Shown: positions 11,221 through 24,300, numbered from the stretch's first letter. The stretch is 64,000 nucleotides of DNA from Stenogyne calaminthoides (GCA_037126765.1 JBBCBC010000009.1:24946870-25010869), one strand, 5' to 3'. Notes: generated from the letters alone by a model not told the origin. Numbers and translations are program-made.

Positions 11221-12164
11221 CCAAGAATTGGCTTGATCTGAGAAGATTCAGATTAGGTCAACAGAAATCTGATTACATACGAAACTGATCAGATGAGGAA
11301 GATCAGTTGAGCTTGAATATCTCAACAAATCAGATATATCAGTCAAGGAAAGATCTGGAATATCAGTTGAAGGGGGAACTTCAACTGATCGAGGAGGATC
11401 AGAAAAAGGGAAATCAGACAGATCTGTTGGAAAAATCAGTTGGGAAATTATAAGGTTTAAATGAAAAACTAAGATCAACAAGTGAAATCAACTACAAGGA
11501 ACTACAAGTGTTGACTGATTGCAATATCAGTCAACCAGATATCGCTTTTCTTTTTCCTTGTTATTTGCTTATTTATCTGATCTTATCTGTTTTTATTTGC
11601 CTTACTGTACGCATTACCTATGTGACGTATTCCCTGCAAATCATTTAATGCGGACGTGGGGTACCTGTATTAATTGCTACAAAATGCGCTTTTAAATCCA
11701 AAAGGTTTTTTAAATGCGTGCTTTTCCCGACCATACGATCAAAAACCGCTTTAATCTGGATCGTTTAATCTTTTCAAATGGTTGATCTTCCAAATCTTGT
11801 CTCTTTTCCTCCTCATCTTTATAAGGTTCATCAAAAACCCTACCGAGTTTTCCCATTCACAAACTTTTTTATTTTTTAAAAACTCTCCAGATTACGTCTC
11901 TGCGATTCAAAGTGTTTTTCTTAAGCTTCAAAATTATCTTTCCGAAAAACAGAATCTGGTAATTTCTGATTATTTGATGAATCATTTTCCTTAACATCCA
12001 TTGATCTTAAAGATTTTGCCAATCGATGGTATCCTGTGTTGCTTTATTGTTTCTTGGTTTCCGCATGTGTTTATCGGTTACCAGGCCTGTGTATAGGTCT
12101 GATAATCAATATATGATATCTCTATGTTTATGCACAATCTTAATCGAGTCTATCTTATTTGTAG
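11221..12164 (+). other. E1 untranslated region upstream of ORF2, with a possible splice acceptor
   Basis: No coding frame. 11230-11520 is gatcag/atcagt-rich. From 11560 onward it is T-rich. The last bases before the ORF2 ATG are 'tcttatttgtag', which has the shape of a plant intron 3' end. Splicing from the genomic RNA would be one way to express ORF2; this is inference only. Confidence 0.4.
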
Positions 12165-15100
12165 ATGGCCACTCACGGTATGGGTAAAATAATGTGCAAT
12201 TATGCGGGCGGCATTAAAGATTATCGACGACAAGTTAAATGCGGTTTGATATCACTCGAGATCCTAATCAATGGAAGTGGAGCAAATTCTGAAGAAAGGA
12301 GGCCTTGAGAAATATTGTGCTGCTCACTGCAATCCAGTGATGCAGTATGAGGCACTTGAATTCCTAAGGAATTTAAGGGTGGATACGGATGCTCCGGGAG
12401 AAGAACTACTTTCGTCAGTCAACGGAGAAGAAATCGGTATTGAATCGGACATAACACGTCTCACCGACTTACCAAAGGGCCGAATCTACTTTTGCTCCTC
12501 TGATGAGAATGAAGATGAAATTGATCGAAATGAAACTCTTGAGAGGGTCGACAAACATCGGACCCTTGAGTTTTATCGGACCAATGCTCAAGAGGAAATA
12601 CCATTGTTGTTTGACATATTGTCAAAAACAATCATGGGTATTTCGTTCAAATTTCGATGCTCTTACATCCAGTCAAACCTATAAAGATGGTTTGCAATAA
12701 TTGATGAAGCCAAGAACATCAATTGGCATGGGTTCCTAAAGGCCATTCTACTTCAAGAACATGAGAAATTTGGAATTGATGAATGGAGGCGGTCTATCTG
12801 AAGAAGAGGATCGCCAATCTCAACAAGGTTGCGATTATCTTGAAAGACAAATTGCCAAACGCCAAATGGGACGAGAAATGGATTTGAAGTCCTACAAGGC
12901 TTTCCTCTCCACCACTTGACCATATTTGGACCACCGACGATGATATGTCATTACCCCCCAAAGGCGAAGAAGGAAAAAGAAAAGAAAGCGAAATCGTCTA
13001 CACGGATGCCCCCGAAAAAAGAAAAAAAAACGGTGAAGGCCGGGAGAAGAGGCGAAGAAGGCGAAGCGAGCCCCATGACTCTATTTCTAGAAGATGAGTC
13101 GATAAAGAAGGAAGCGCCAGATCGGCTGATGCACCACAAAAATCGGTGAAAAATCGACAGCGAGCTTCTCAAGGTGAGAGCTCGCCCGAAACATTACGAG
13201 GAAGAAGCACGAGACGAACGATCTCCTTCTCCTCCAACTCGACCTGATTCACCGCTCAGACTACTGGCTGCTGAGCATGTTTCTCCTTCTCTCCCACCCG
13301 CCCCGCAAACACGAAACTACATCGGTTCGTGAACCGAAAAAGCTTACTGTTGTGGAACCCGAGGTGCACTGCCTCCTGCAAAACCTCTGCTGGTCGAGCC
13401 AATCGAGACAACTCCCACCTACTCAAGCACCACCACAACTCTCCACATCTCATCAACTTTGAATACGGGCCAGGACAATTTTACTGCGTCTAGATCATCA
13501 AAGACCATCATAGGGAAAATGGTCATATCTGCAAATTGAGCGAGAAATTGATGAGATGTATCGAGGCTGTGCGCCCATCCTGCTATTAGAGAAAGTTATG
13601 GAGATCCTCACTGGAGAGATCTTGATTAAAAAGCTTCTCGGATTTTATAATGATTATTGAGCAGGATGGGCGGTCTTTGATGAGTTTGCTGATTTTGATT
13701 TTGATATGAGGAAATCTGCTAAAGTAGGATCACCACCGAAATGATAACTCTTGAATCTATCAAAGCTCGATCCACACGGAAATTTGGGGTTGATCAACAA
13801 GGTGAATCGGAGATCATCAAGAAGCTCTGAAGTAGATGCTACAATGAAGGATGTAGGAGGCTGCCGATGATAGTGGAACCCGGTCTTTGCGATTCATGAC
13901 CAACCACTGGAGGCGCAAACAACTGAAAGAGATCCGGTGACGCAAAACATTCCAACATCTCACATCACCGCTGATCAACTTCAGGAGATCAGATCTTGTC
14001 TCAAAGATCTCCTGAAAGAAGAAGTTGAGGGAGTGATAGTGATCGGGCGATTGGCCTCAAAGAAATAACAGATCAAAGGGAATTGGCTATTTCCCAGATT
14101 GAGGCAATCAAAGATCAGTTCTCCCAAACTGTGACCACCGTGTCTGCCGAACTTATAAAATCAGTTGATGACAAGCTGATTCAGGTGGATCAACAACAAG
14201 TTTCTTTTCTGATGCTCACTGAAAAGCTAGAATTGACAGAAGAGAAACTTGACAAACTGATTATTACACTCTCTACTGCCATGGAATCTGTCAAGACTGA
14301 GCTGATCTCGAAGGTTCAAAATCTAACTGCTCAAGCTCAAGGTTTATCTGTTGTAGATCTCAACAGGGAGATATCAGTCAGCTTTGGATCTCTGACTTCC
14401 CACCTCACTACTCTTTTTGATCAAACCAAAAAGGGGGAAGGACGGAGTGAGAAACTAACTGACATGATCAGAATAACATAAGACCTGATTCAGACAGTTG
14501 AAGCCTATGGACAAAGACTAGACCATCTGGATCTCTTTGCTAATGAAGTCTCTGAAAAGATGGAAAAGTCAAAGGCAAGAAAGTTAGCTGCTGCGGGTGC
14601 TGGGACATCACAATCTGTACCAGCCACTCAGACTAAGATAGTCACAAGAAGCCTGACTAGCAAGATCTGAGCCGATAAGGAATCGGGCCGAGAAATCAAA
14701 GAAAGAGTCAAAGAGGCCTTTGAAAGAGAAGAAGAAAGAAGGGCGATAAATTAATTAGAGGTAGAAAATCTGAGAAGAGATTCGGATCGAGAGCGAAGAA
14801 AAAGTAAAATTTGAAAATCATACGAACCTCGGTTTGCCAAAGAAGAATTGATGAGATCATTCAAAAAATAACCGCACATGCTAAGAGGTTTGAGGAATGG
14901 AATAAGATCAGAAGTGAATGGCTTCTGGATGCTTTTGTTCTTGATCTTGTTCCACAAGAAGAATCTCCAGATGATGAATTCCTCAACTGGTTAGAAAATA
15001 AATATCGGTTTTACGAAGTATCACGGAAAATGAGGCCAAAATTATCAATGCAAAAATATCTCGCCAAGAGTATGATCGTTGGATTACTCGAAGAAGGCGG

Positions 15101-15300
15101 ATGGCTCATTTGATGACCGGCATTTCGGAGATTCTATTTTGACATCTGAGCAAAAGCGCATATAACGATCCTCGGCCAGACCAATGATGTCAAATGGAAA
15201 CTTTATCATATTTTCAACGTACCTCAAGATCAAAGAGATGCGGAAGGATACAAGCCTAAAAGAGTGAAGATTCGAGAAGACTTCTCGGGATCGGTTTTTT
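12165..15300 (+). pseudogene. E1 ORF2: extra ORF after pol (transposon-protein N-domain plus coiled coil)
   Basis: The start ATG at 12165 gives MATHGMGKIMCNYAGGIKDY. A shift leads to an open stretch at 12271-12684 with NPVMQYEALEFLRNLRVDTD, then SSVNGEEIGIESDITRLTDL. This resembles the plant 'putative transposon protein' domain (F..NLR.....l.S.V.G..i......I..l..lP). A Lys/Glu-rich region follows (12960-13160), then Pro/Ser-rich sequence (13220-13460), then a clear coiled-coil frame at 14083-14481 (VDDKLIQVDQQQVSFLMLTE…LELTEEKLDKL). The last frame at 14811-15113 is hydrophilic (RRIDEIIQKITAHAKRFEEW). E2 carries a homologous ORF in the same place. No membrane segment or signal peptide is visible, so an envelope role is not supported. 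The function is unknown. Confidence 0.65.
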
Positions 15301-15465
15301 TTAAATTCAAACTTTTACGATGTAACATGTAATCAACATATCTAATGAGAAAAGTTTATTTTACGATCCTAAGACAAAATCTCATTGTCTTACGATTATG
15401 TGATCTTTCTTTGTTCAATATTTATCAAGCGTGTTTTGGTTTCTCGGTGTTTTGGTTTTTTTATC

Positions 15466-15478
15466 AAAAAGGGGAAAT
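15466..15478 (+). other. E1 polypurine tract
   Basis: AAAAAGGGGAAAT abuts the 3' LTR start. It primes plus-strand cDNA synthesis in LTR retrotransposons. The matching sequences in E2 and E5 are AAAAGGGGGAAAT and AAAAAGGGGGAAAT. Confidence 0.9.
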
Positions 15479-17040
15479 TGTTGGGAAATTTAGTGTTTTG
15501 ATGAAAGTTCGAAAAACACATGTAATAGGACCAGATCGGACACATTAGGTAATGATGTTTATATTACCGTTAATAGAATACCGGTTGATAATTCTTTGTA
15601 TAGAACAAGCCGATGTAATAGATAGGTCACATATTGAGGGGAACCTCAATATGTATAAGTCGAATCTGAAGATTCAAAAGAAACGGTGATATCAAGCGGG
15701 CGAATGCTTTAGAAGAAGAGCAGAAGATCGGATCGATCGATCAAGTCGAGATATCTCGGTTTGAAGTCATAAAGCTCAAACTCGAGAATACTTGAAGATC
15801 GGATGACTTCGAAGATCGGACCCGAAGACCTACATCGGTAAAGTGCGCTAGTTGAAGATAAGTCAATAGGCACCGAAGACTCCATCGGTGTAGATCGATC
15901 GATTACCGTTGATCAAAGTCGACTCACCAGTGGCCCGATGTTTCACCAAATCATCGTCGATGATCGAACAAGAAGAATGTCGACCTTAGTTGGAAGAACA
16001 ACATTTTGAAAAGTCGTCGTTAACCAATAAGAACAAGACCGCGTATGATCGGAGCCCGACAATTCACGGGATTTGATCTTTGCTCTCTCTACTAGGGCTA
16101 TAAAATACAAGTTCACGCTTTTGGCTATGCCGTTCCTGAAGCACGTCACATCAATCCTTCAAACCTACCAAATATAGCCTGAAATTCAAATTGCTCTCCA
16201 ACGGCTCTTTGATTTCAAGGTCTATAAATATGGGATCACACTTCAAGAGTGAAGACACGGAAACACTGAACAATCAAGAAGCTCAAGCAATTATCAGATT
16301 TCCGCACGAAGAACACGAACAAGAAGATTATTTTTATTAAGTGTTCATCCCATAAGTTCTTAGCATAGAAATCTTTTCATCTAGCTGATAGGCTATCTTA
16401 AACACTAGAAAAGATTTCATAGTTGGAACCAAAACAATCTTATCCAAACCCAAAGTTAGGTTAAGTTGTTTAGCAAGATTTCAGACTAGGGTTTCTAGTT
16501 CTGATTTCTGGGATCGGTTGAGTGAGAACTCCTTAAATATATGTTGTTGGGTGTTGGACTAACACAAAAAACTAAGTCCAGTTGGTTTAGTTGGTGCCCC
16601 CCGATAGGGAAGAGTGGATGTAGGAGTGGTTTGTCGAACCACTATAAATCTTGTGTGTGCCTTTCTTGCTTTGATTAACTTACTTACATATCGCATTCTA
16701 CTTTTAAAAAACAACACACATTTCTAAAATGAGATCATCTGGACCATCACTTCGATCTCTCCCAAGCTTTATATGCATCAACATTAAAATGTTTTTGAAT
16801 CGATTTATCAAAAATGGGTTTTTCAAAATCGGGAAAACTTATAGTTCCGCTATTTTTCGGTTAAACCGATAGTTTTGAATGATTTTTTTTTGAGCGATTA
16901 TATGTGTGGTTATTATCGAAATTTTTTCATAGATCCTTTGTATAGGGTTTCTGCCATCACACCGATAATTTTGAAAAGTTTTGAAGTCTATTCACCCTGG
17001 AGGACTTACGCCCTCAAAACCCGATTGGGGTTTTGGCCCA
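15479..17040 (+). repeat. E1 3' LTR
   Basis: Starts TGTTGGGAAATTTAG like the 5' LTR and can be followed along nearly all of it to '…ccctcaaaacccgattgggg'. Relative to the 5' LTR most CAG and CTG sites are changed (gatcagatga becomes gatcggatga; cttcctgaag becomes cttcgaag). The last part, from about 16690, is more divergent. The exact 3' end is uncertain; I take the terminal CA at 17039-17040. Confidence 0.85.
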
Positions 17041-18209
17041 TGTTCATCAATAAATTTTACTTGCCATAACAATGGAGAAGAACAAGCAACAATATAGGGA
17101 TGAAAATGTTTTGGAATGGAGAACTAAGGATGCATGGGCCTCTCCGTGTCTCTGCGTCTTCCGACGACATAAAAGCAACGACGGTGTCACGTGTTTGGAT
17201 TATTTTTTAAAGTATGCTTTTACTTTGTATAATCAAACCTGAATTTATTTCTTATTCTTGAAAATAAATTGTTTATCATATGCTTTTTTAATATCATCAA
17301 ATGTTACATATATTTATTGTTTAACTATTCAATAAATAAGACGTGTTACATTGTAGTTAATTTAGTGATTCGGGATCATTGGATGATTAAATTAACGGTC
17401 CTTGTAACCAAAAGTACACCATTCATAACCTAGATGGAAATGAACAATCCATCGTGAAAGGTTGAAGTGTAAGGCTCAAATTGGCTTGTCTTGACCAAGA
17501 GATTACACTAGTGCATGTTTAGTTTTGAATAGGACCCTTGTGGAGGACAAATTCTTGAGATAAACTAGGAAGAATTAGACCTTTTTTAATTCGTTATTTT
17601 TTTAATCTTGTTGTCCCTTAAATAGGATCGCGTGTGGTTAGTAATTATTGCTTTGACTTATTACGGGTGGAGAATCAACGAGATTCAATACTTTATATCT
17701 TGGGCAATATTATTGGTCACCATGTGATTGCTAAGATTTAATCTAGAATCGTGTGCAAAACATCCCTCTTCGACTAACCCCCGGGAGGTTCATAAGTTTT
17801 ATCATCCCAAATCTTGCAAATGGAACTAGTTTCCCCAGGGATAATAATGTTGAACCGATCCTTTACCAATTTTAAAAGATATTAATTAATGGAAAGCTAT
17901 TTCTTGGCTTGAATTAATTAATGGGCTAGATAATCTTAAACACGAGGAAATAATAACCATTGCCATATTGGTCATTTATGGGTTAAGATGGATAGTTTGA
18001 TAACTTTTATGTAGTGGGATTAATTAATATTTATGGGCTTGAATAATATTGTGGCTCAATATTGATAATTCAAAATCCATTGGAAGGTCCAATCTTAATT
18101 TTCTCTAAAGGCCCCTCAAGTAGCCCAACATAAAGTCCAATAACCGAAAAAAAAGGTGTTTAAAAATAAAATAAATTCTTGTTCCTTTATTTTTCCTTGT
18201 TCTTTTGTA
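17041..18209. other. AT-rich DNA, probably the left part of the E3 element or its LTR
   Basis: No coding frame. From about 17330 the texture is that of a long Copia LTR (U3), ending in the block next to the TATA box at 18636. I could not find the LTR start by its expected TG terminus, so the boundary between E1 flanking DNA and E3 lies somewhere in this stretch. Confidence 0.4.
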
Positions 18210-18808
18210 AAATATGAATAAAAAGGGATGAAAGATTTTCTTTGAATTTTGTTATGGAATGAAGATATGTATTCTTGGAATACAAGATTATCTCATTAAA
18301 TTCAAGAAATCTCCCACTTGGTTATTCATATGATAGTTTTTTGAAAATTTTGAAAGAAAAAGGGAAAGAAAGATTTTCTTGATTTTCTTGAAAAGATATT
18401 ATGGAAGATATGTATTCTTGCAATAACCCTATATCTCATAAATTCAAGAAGATCCAAATCTTGGAATCTTTTTCCTTGTTTTTTTTTTCAAAATAACCAT
18501 AACAAGAGAAGGTTTGGATTTTTATGGAATATTTTAATTATGGAGAAAAGAATATATGAGATATATTCAAGATTTCTTGGAGATCAAGAAAAGATTTTTC
18601 CTCCCTATTCCATGTTGAAAAAATCGTTTTCCCTCTATAAATAAATTTGGGATGATTTCTTCATCCCCATGTTTTGGACCATGTTCGGAAAAATTAGTAA
18701 ATCCCCACAAAGGTGGTGCAACAAATTTTATTTTCCTTTTTGTTAATTGTTAGAAGGAGGATCCTTCCACGGGATTGGCGTTTTGGCCAAGGACTAGGGA
18801 ATACATGG
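18210..18808 (+). repeat. E3 5' LTR, left part (left contig copy)
   Basis: Contains the TATA box TATAAATA at 18636-18643 and the downstream leader-like 'caaaggtggtgcaacaaatt'. At 18809 it is interrupted by the E2 LTR. The remaining E3 LTR resumes at 44958 and ends at 45200 next to a primer-binding site. The same stretch is present again at 29453-30040 on the other side of the gap. Confidence 0.65.
18636..18643 (+). promoter_or_regulatory. TATA box of E3 LTR
   Basis: TATAAATA in 'ccctctataaata', followed by 'gatgatttcttcatcccc', a typical retrotransposon core promoter. The duplicate on the other side of the gap reads TATAAATAG at 29880-29888. Confidence 0.6.
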
Positions 18809-20983
18809 TGTTGGTCCCGGTGTAAGTCTTCTTACGTGTATGGGGGGAATACTGCGTGTTCAATGTTTTTAAAACTTTTTCTTCTTGAGGTCGACTTTGG
18901 GTCGAGATAATCCACGAAGATTAGGTTACGAGAAGCACAAATCGCTCTGAGTCAAAGTTTCTTGAGACAGTGATCTGGCTTGCTTTCCGGATACCTCGGA
19001 TAATCCCAAGCCCAATCTGAGTGTCGAGATCCTGAGTTGCTTGGATCGGATAACTAACTTACTTGAATCCTCGGAAGAGAGTTCGATTTGATAACTATCT
19101 GTTCTAGCTACTCGATCGTCTTGAAATGGTTGGCCCTTAGATTATACTCGTTTTAAGCTTTCTTTGAAAAACCTTCCCTTTATGAAATAGTGATTAGGCT
19201 GTGATTCATTTATGCAACTTGATGGATTGATTCCAAGCGAATATCGATGAAAAGTATGCTTTCAAAATCAAGTCAATTCAACAAGTTAAGCACGGATAAG
19301 GAAAAGCGATAAGCAACCACGGCAATTATAGTGGTTCGAGAGACTCAATCTCCTCATCCACTCTCTCGACTCTTGAGAGAAATTCACTATCAACTTACGA
19401 GCTTTACGACTACCTCGTAGTTTACTTACTCAACTTCGGACTGAGTTTTTTTTCGACTACTCCACGTGGTTTACTTACTCAACCCGACCTTGAGTTTTCG
19501 ACTACCTCTCGTAGTTTACTTACTAATCACAACAAGCTTTTCGGACTACCCACATGGCTTACTAACTTCTCCTCTAGAGTTTTTACGGCTACTCCGCGTG
19601 GTTTACTAACTCTTTACAACTCTTCTCACCAACAAACACACTCCAACTACCTTCTCAAGGGTTTGGGGTTTCTCGGTTGGTTTCAACTAGGATGAGATAT
19701 CCTTTACAATGAAGCACAATGCAAAGGGTTAGGATATTCTCGACTAAGCTTTGGATAAATCTTATCAAGCTAGGCTTAGTAAAGTGAGCTCTCTTCAATA
19801 TAGAAGCACTTGGGAAATTCAAAGGTTTTTTGAGTGCTTTAACTTTTGCAAGAATAAGTTTGAGCTCTTGAGTTGCGTATAAATTTCCCGTAACCTTACA
19901 AAGTAGAGGGTCACCAGTATTTATAGGCATACACCAAGGTCACTCTTTGAAAACTATCCGTTGGAGAGATAGCTTCGTGAGTTCCCTCTTATGGTGTGTG
20001 AAAGCGGCTATATTTAGGGTTTGAAACTCCCTAACATGTTTTTGGGCAATAGCCTTTCATGTAGCCGGTCTTCACTTTTTGCAGTCTGGAACTTTCGTAC
20101 ATCTGACATCTTTTTTCAATGACTTTATCCTTTGTCAATGTCGGTATGGTGCGATCTTTGTCTTCCTCTTTTTGACTTTTGTCTTCAGTTAAAGGTAGAC
20201 ACCTTCAATGGCTCTTTTGGTTACAAACTCTGAGTTTGATATAACCTTAACAACACTTGACTTAGTTCCTTTTATGCGCATTTGAATGTCTTGGCAATAT
20301 CTATTTTTCTAAGGCATCGCGTTTCTCTCGATGTTGCATCCTTGAGGATAGATATATTGATTGCCTCGGAACATTCGGGTTCATCTTGAGCATTGATACC
20401 TTCTTGATAATTCTTGTCTTTTCGATATTCTTGATCTTGATTTCTCGATCTTGATCTTGCGTCTTCTTGCGTCTTCAATCTTGAGTCTTGATTTATCTTG
20501 GTGATATCTTGCGTCTTCATCTTTGTCTTGATTCTTAGTTTCATCTGAGTCTTGATATCTCGGTTTTTCATCTTGAGTCTTGAAGTCTTCTGCGTCTTGA
20601 GGTCTTGAGTCTTGATTTATCTTCCTCAATATCTTGAGTCTTCATCTTTGAGTCTTGATTCTCAATTTCATCTTGAGTCTTGATATCTCGGTTTTCATCT
20701 TGGTCTTGAGTCTCGATTTCTCCTTCCTTTAGATTCTCGATTTCATCTTGAAACTTCGGTTTCATCTTTCAAACTTCGGTTTCTTGAAAACATCTTGAGT
20801 TCTTGAGTCTTGAAACCTATCTGAACTATATCTGTGACTATACATTTTGCGAGATAACATCCTAATACTCTAAAAAGCTGAATCTGACTCAATTATCAAG
20901 ATCATTACGAACATGTCATACTCGGGGGGTTTTGGGATCTTAATCAAAATCATATAATCTTTTATTAAATTCATCTCCCAACA
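18809..20983 (-). repeat. E2 3' LTR (left contig copy)
   Basis: A 2175-bp LTR running from tgttggtcccgg to atctcccaaca. In element orientation it is TGTTGGGAGATG…GGGACCAACA. A TATA box (TATAAATA on the minus strand) lies at 19918-19925. The U3 part contains a minisatellite-like field at 20380-20810. The preceding 5 bp are CATGG (18804-18808). Confidence 0.9.
20380..20810 (-). repeat. Minisatellite in E2 U3 ('cttgagtcttgat' type)
   Basis: Short units such as 'cttgagtcttgat' and 'tatcttggtgatatcttg' recur many times. The same field lies at about 31610-32050 and 44340-44790 in the other E2 LTRs, with different unit numbers. On the minus strand it reads as a meaningless Lys/Gln/Asp-rich peptide. 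It lies in U3, where tandem repeats can act as enhancers in some Copia elements; no function is shown here. Confidence 0.75.
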
Positions 20984-20996
20984 ATTTCCCCCTTTT
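20984..20996 (-). other. E2 polypurine tract (left contig copy)
   Basis: On the minus strand AAAAGGGGGAAAT directly precedes the 3' LTR start. Confidence 0.85.
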
Positions 20997-21379
20997 GATG
21001 ATGCAAAAACCTATCTTGTTACAAATACATAACCTATACTCGGGTTTCGGTTTATCCTATCACAAGATTGGTTGTCTCTCAACAATTTAAAATCAATCTC
21101 TCAATACATTGAGAGAGTTTTTTCCAACACTTAAGACATTCATAATTTCTTGATAATGAATCTCTTTAAGTAGTTCATTACTAAATACTTAAACAATTTT
21201 CCCCATATCATCATTCAATTTCGAGACATTCAATCGGCATATCAAAATAAAAGACATGTAAATAAGATAATAAGGTATTATCTTTTGAGCATAATGATAA
21301 ATCTTCATTGATGATAATTATACCATTCTGATTACAATGAGATTTTTATCAACAAAATCAAAAACAAAAAATTTAAAGA

Positions 21380-24300
21380 TTACGAGAATCTTACGAGTTC
21401 TTGATCTTGATCTTGATTTGGCTCTTGATTTGCTTTGCTTTTCTCAACTTCATCACCGGCACCTCCGGGTTGAACATTCGAAAAATCTTTTCTTGACTCA
21501 TTCCTCTCCTTGATGATGTCCGGGGTTCCTGTTAATCCCAATGACCCGAGATCTTGAGCAATTTCTTGTGTAATGGCCTTCTCATTTACCAAGCCATTAC
21601 CAAGTCTTGGAGGAGGATAGGAATATAGACCGGGGGCTACTATCAGTACTCCTCCTTCATCCGCAAAGGTTAATCGACCTTGGAGATACTTTGGATAGAA
21701 GGTTAGAAGATATTCAATGAATGCTTCGTTCGATATGAGTCTTCCCTCTCCATTCCCCTGAGAACATCATAATTGAACGGAAGGTTCTCTTCCTTCTTCC
21801 CACATGTCGTTGAGTTTAATGGGCATCCATTTATCAGCGTGGGGCCCCTTTCGGCGCTTTTGATGTTCCCTTTCCTCTTGCTCGCAAACTTCTGAATTCA
21901 CTCCTTATTTTGCTCTTTGTCTATCTTCTTTTTACGATCCTGCAGGCGCTCCACGAGACCCGAGGCGGCGACTTTCTTAGCTTGTTCTTTTTGGAGTGTC
22001 TTGAGCATCTCTCGTGTTGAAGACTTTCTTCGAGGTTGAGACTCGAGATTCTTACGCATTTCTTCATCATCGAATTTTTTCTGGATTGGCTTAAAGCCTT
22101 TACGCTTGCTTCGGGGTTGAACAACGCTCAAGGCTTTCCTCTTCATAGGCGATTCGGCCTGAAGCTGGCTTGTTCCAACCTTTGTTCTAGCACTTCGGTT
22201 TCTCTCTTGCAACCTCAAGCATGGTTTGCTCGAAACTTCGAGTGTAGATGGGCTTCTCCACTTGGCGAATTTCAATTTATCGGTAGCTTCAACTTCTTTT
22301 AAGGCTTTGGCTAGATTGTACATTTCAAAGATCTTTACGAGCCTTCTTCTCCAAAAATGCGTGCCATGAACTTCTGAGGTCTTCACCTTCCTTTTCCCCT
22401 TCTTGGCACAGTAATTTGGAAGAAATCTGAGAGAAATCTTTGTCCATGTGATCTTGCTCTTTGCTCACCCAATGGATCTCTCTCGCTAAGCGATCTTGCT
22501 CATCTTCCATTCTCCGATGTGGTTCTTAGCCCGAGAAAGTTCTTCGAGATAAATGGGCAAAGCGGCGGAGGTGCATCTTTAAGCATCTCTGTCATCTTGG
22601 TCATGAATCATTGAGCTCATTTCCTCAACAGATTTTATCATCACTTCATTTTTCTCTGCCAATTTCACCTCTAGAAATTGATTGATTCACGGTGCTTGTT
22701 TCATTTCACCTTAACTCATGCGTTGACTCCCTCCGGCTTTTCATTCGACTTTTCTTCCATGGAGGTCATCTGAGAGGTTAGAGTGTTTTGGATCTTGCCG
22801 ATTCCCGAAGAATGGCTAAGACCTTCCATTATTCGAGCTTGATTGGCCAATGTTTCTTCCATTTGAGCAATTTTGATCATCATTGGCTCAATCTTCTCAA
22901 GTTTCTCCCATTACGGGAGTGAGATCAATCTCGGGAACCTACGCACCTTCGTCTTTGTTTGATCATCTGAGCTTGACTTCATCCACGAGCTCCGTCTCCA
23001 ATTGAGCCTCGATCATTTTATCGGACAATTGAAATTAAAGATAGTACTTTTCGATAACTTTGGCATAATTGTTAATAGTGCCAAAAGGTACTGAAAAGTG
23101 CTAACCGATCTGAGTTGATTCGATTGATCGAATGTAAAGTCTCTTTTTCCATTTGAGGCCCGATCCTCGGCATCTCCCCTGTTGGTCCCCATCTCCATCT
23201 TTGGATTTGTCTCCGCTTCTTGGGGCACCAACCCGGTATTGTCTTCTTCTCCATTGTAACCTCTGAACCCGCTCATCAAAATCGAATTTTTCATCTGAGC
23301 TTTGTCCTTGAACCACGAGAAGTCGGTCGGAAGGTTGTCTCCTCATTCCACCGGTCTTCCCCTCGAATGCGGCAATATCAAGCATCTCGGGAAGAGTCGA
23401 TTGAGGATATACATTGTCGTCCTTAATCTGAAAAAACATCTTGCGGTCGGGGTATGAAATTTGAGCTCGAGGGGTAGCGGTCAGGATGAACCGTTCCCCC
23501 TTGCTCCTCCACTCGCCTTCTTGACCTCGCCCTTCTTCCATCTCGGGCTCTCGGTTCGATAGAAGCCTGCTGAGGATCAAGCGGTAGATCACTCTGGAGC
23601 TCATCAAGAATATTTTGCTCCACGAGCCTCGTACCTGTCTGAAGTTTGTGCATTCGAGTCCTCGGTTTGCATCGAGTGGGTTACGAGGCTGAGTTGGCAT
23701 ATCCTCGGTTTGACTCTGAGTTGGCTCGTCGTTCGAGCTGCGCATCTTGGATCGACTCTTGAAATTCTTATGCGAATATACATCGAGGTAGGCATCTCCC
23801 TGAGTTCCTCATTTAAAATTTCTGAGAAATTTTATGCGATTTTGCTTAGTGATGTCTCGGCACCTCGGAAGACACCGCTCCTCCGAATCTGTGTCCCGAT
23901 AACATCGAGCCAACAACTTGTAATGGCGAACTCTTCTGGCGGCTTTTTGCCCTCGGGTTGTATCTCCTCCGAGAATCCTTTGCTTTTTTTTAAATCTCCT
24001 TGCCACCAATCTTTTGCGCTTTGGAGCAAGGTCCTTCCGCTTCAAAAGTTTTGCTCCTTGCTCCCAAACCTTCCCCGGTTTGTTGGGTCTCTTTCTCGGC
24101 CATAGCCAAGGTGATTCTACCTTCTTTTCTCTTTTCCCCTCGAATAGCTCAGCTTCTTCTTCCGCCCGATGGGCTTGAAGAGAATTTTGGATTTAGGGAA
24201 TGGGGTTGAATTGGCGAAGATATCCTCCTCCTCTCTGCACATCTCCAAAATATAAGCAATTTTGGTGGCATGGTGGATCTTGCCTTTCATCGTGATTGCC

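Larger units (their letters stand above)
2219..17040 (+). mobile_element. E1: Ty1/copia retrotransposon with an extra ORF after pol (degenerate, about 14.8 kb)
   Basis: A complete element in order: 5' LTR, primer-binding site, gag, protease, integrase, reverse transcriptase, RNase H, a long untranslated or inserted stretch, ORF2, polypurine tract, 3' LTR. Integrase before reverse transcriptase identifies Ty1/copia. The long gag with a C-terminal coiled-coil tail and the additional ORF between pol and the 3' LTR recall Sirevirus/Maximus-type Copia elements. That lineage assignment is inference from architecture. All reading frames are interrupted by many frameshifts; some may be sequence errors (see findings). 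The target-site duplication is not resolved because the 3' LTR terminus (…ggccca) differs from the 5' LTR terminus (…ccTACA). Confidence 0.88.

Noticed and set aside
13256..13462. Overlapping frames on both strands in the Pro/Ser-rich part of ORF2
   Set aside because: The minus-strand frame is a shadow; the plus-strand one is a fragment of ORF2 out of register.
12165..15300. Calling ORF2 a retroviral envelope gene
   Set aside because: Only the position supports it. No signal peptide, membrane segment or cleavage motif is visible.
20272..20765. Lys/Gln/Asp-rich minus-strand frames in the E2 LTR
   Set aside because: They translate the U3 minisatellite field.
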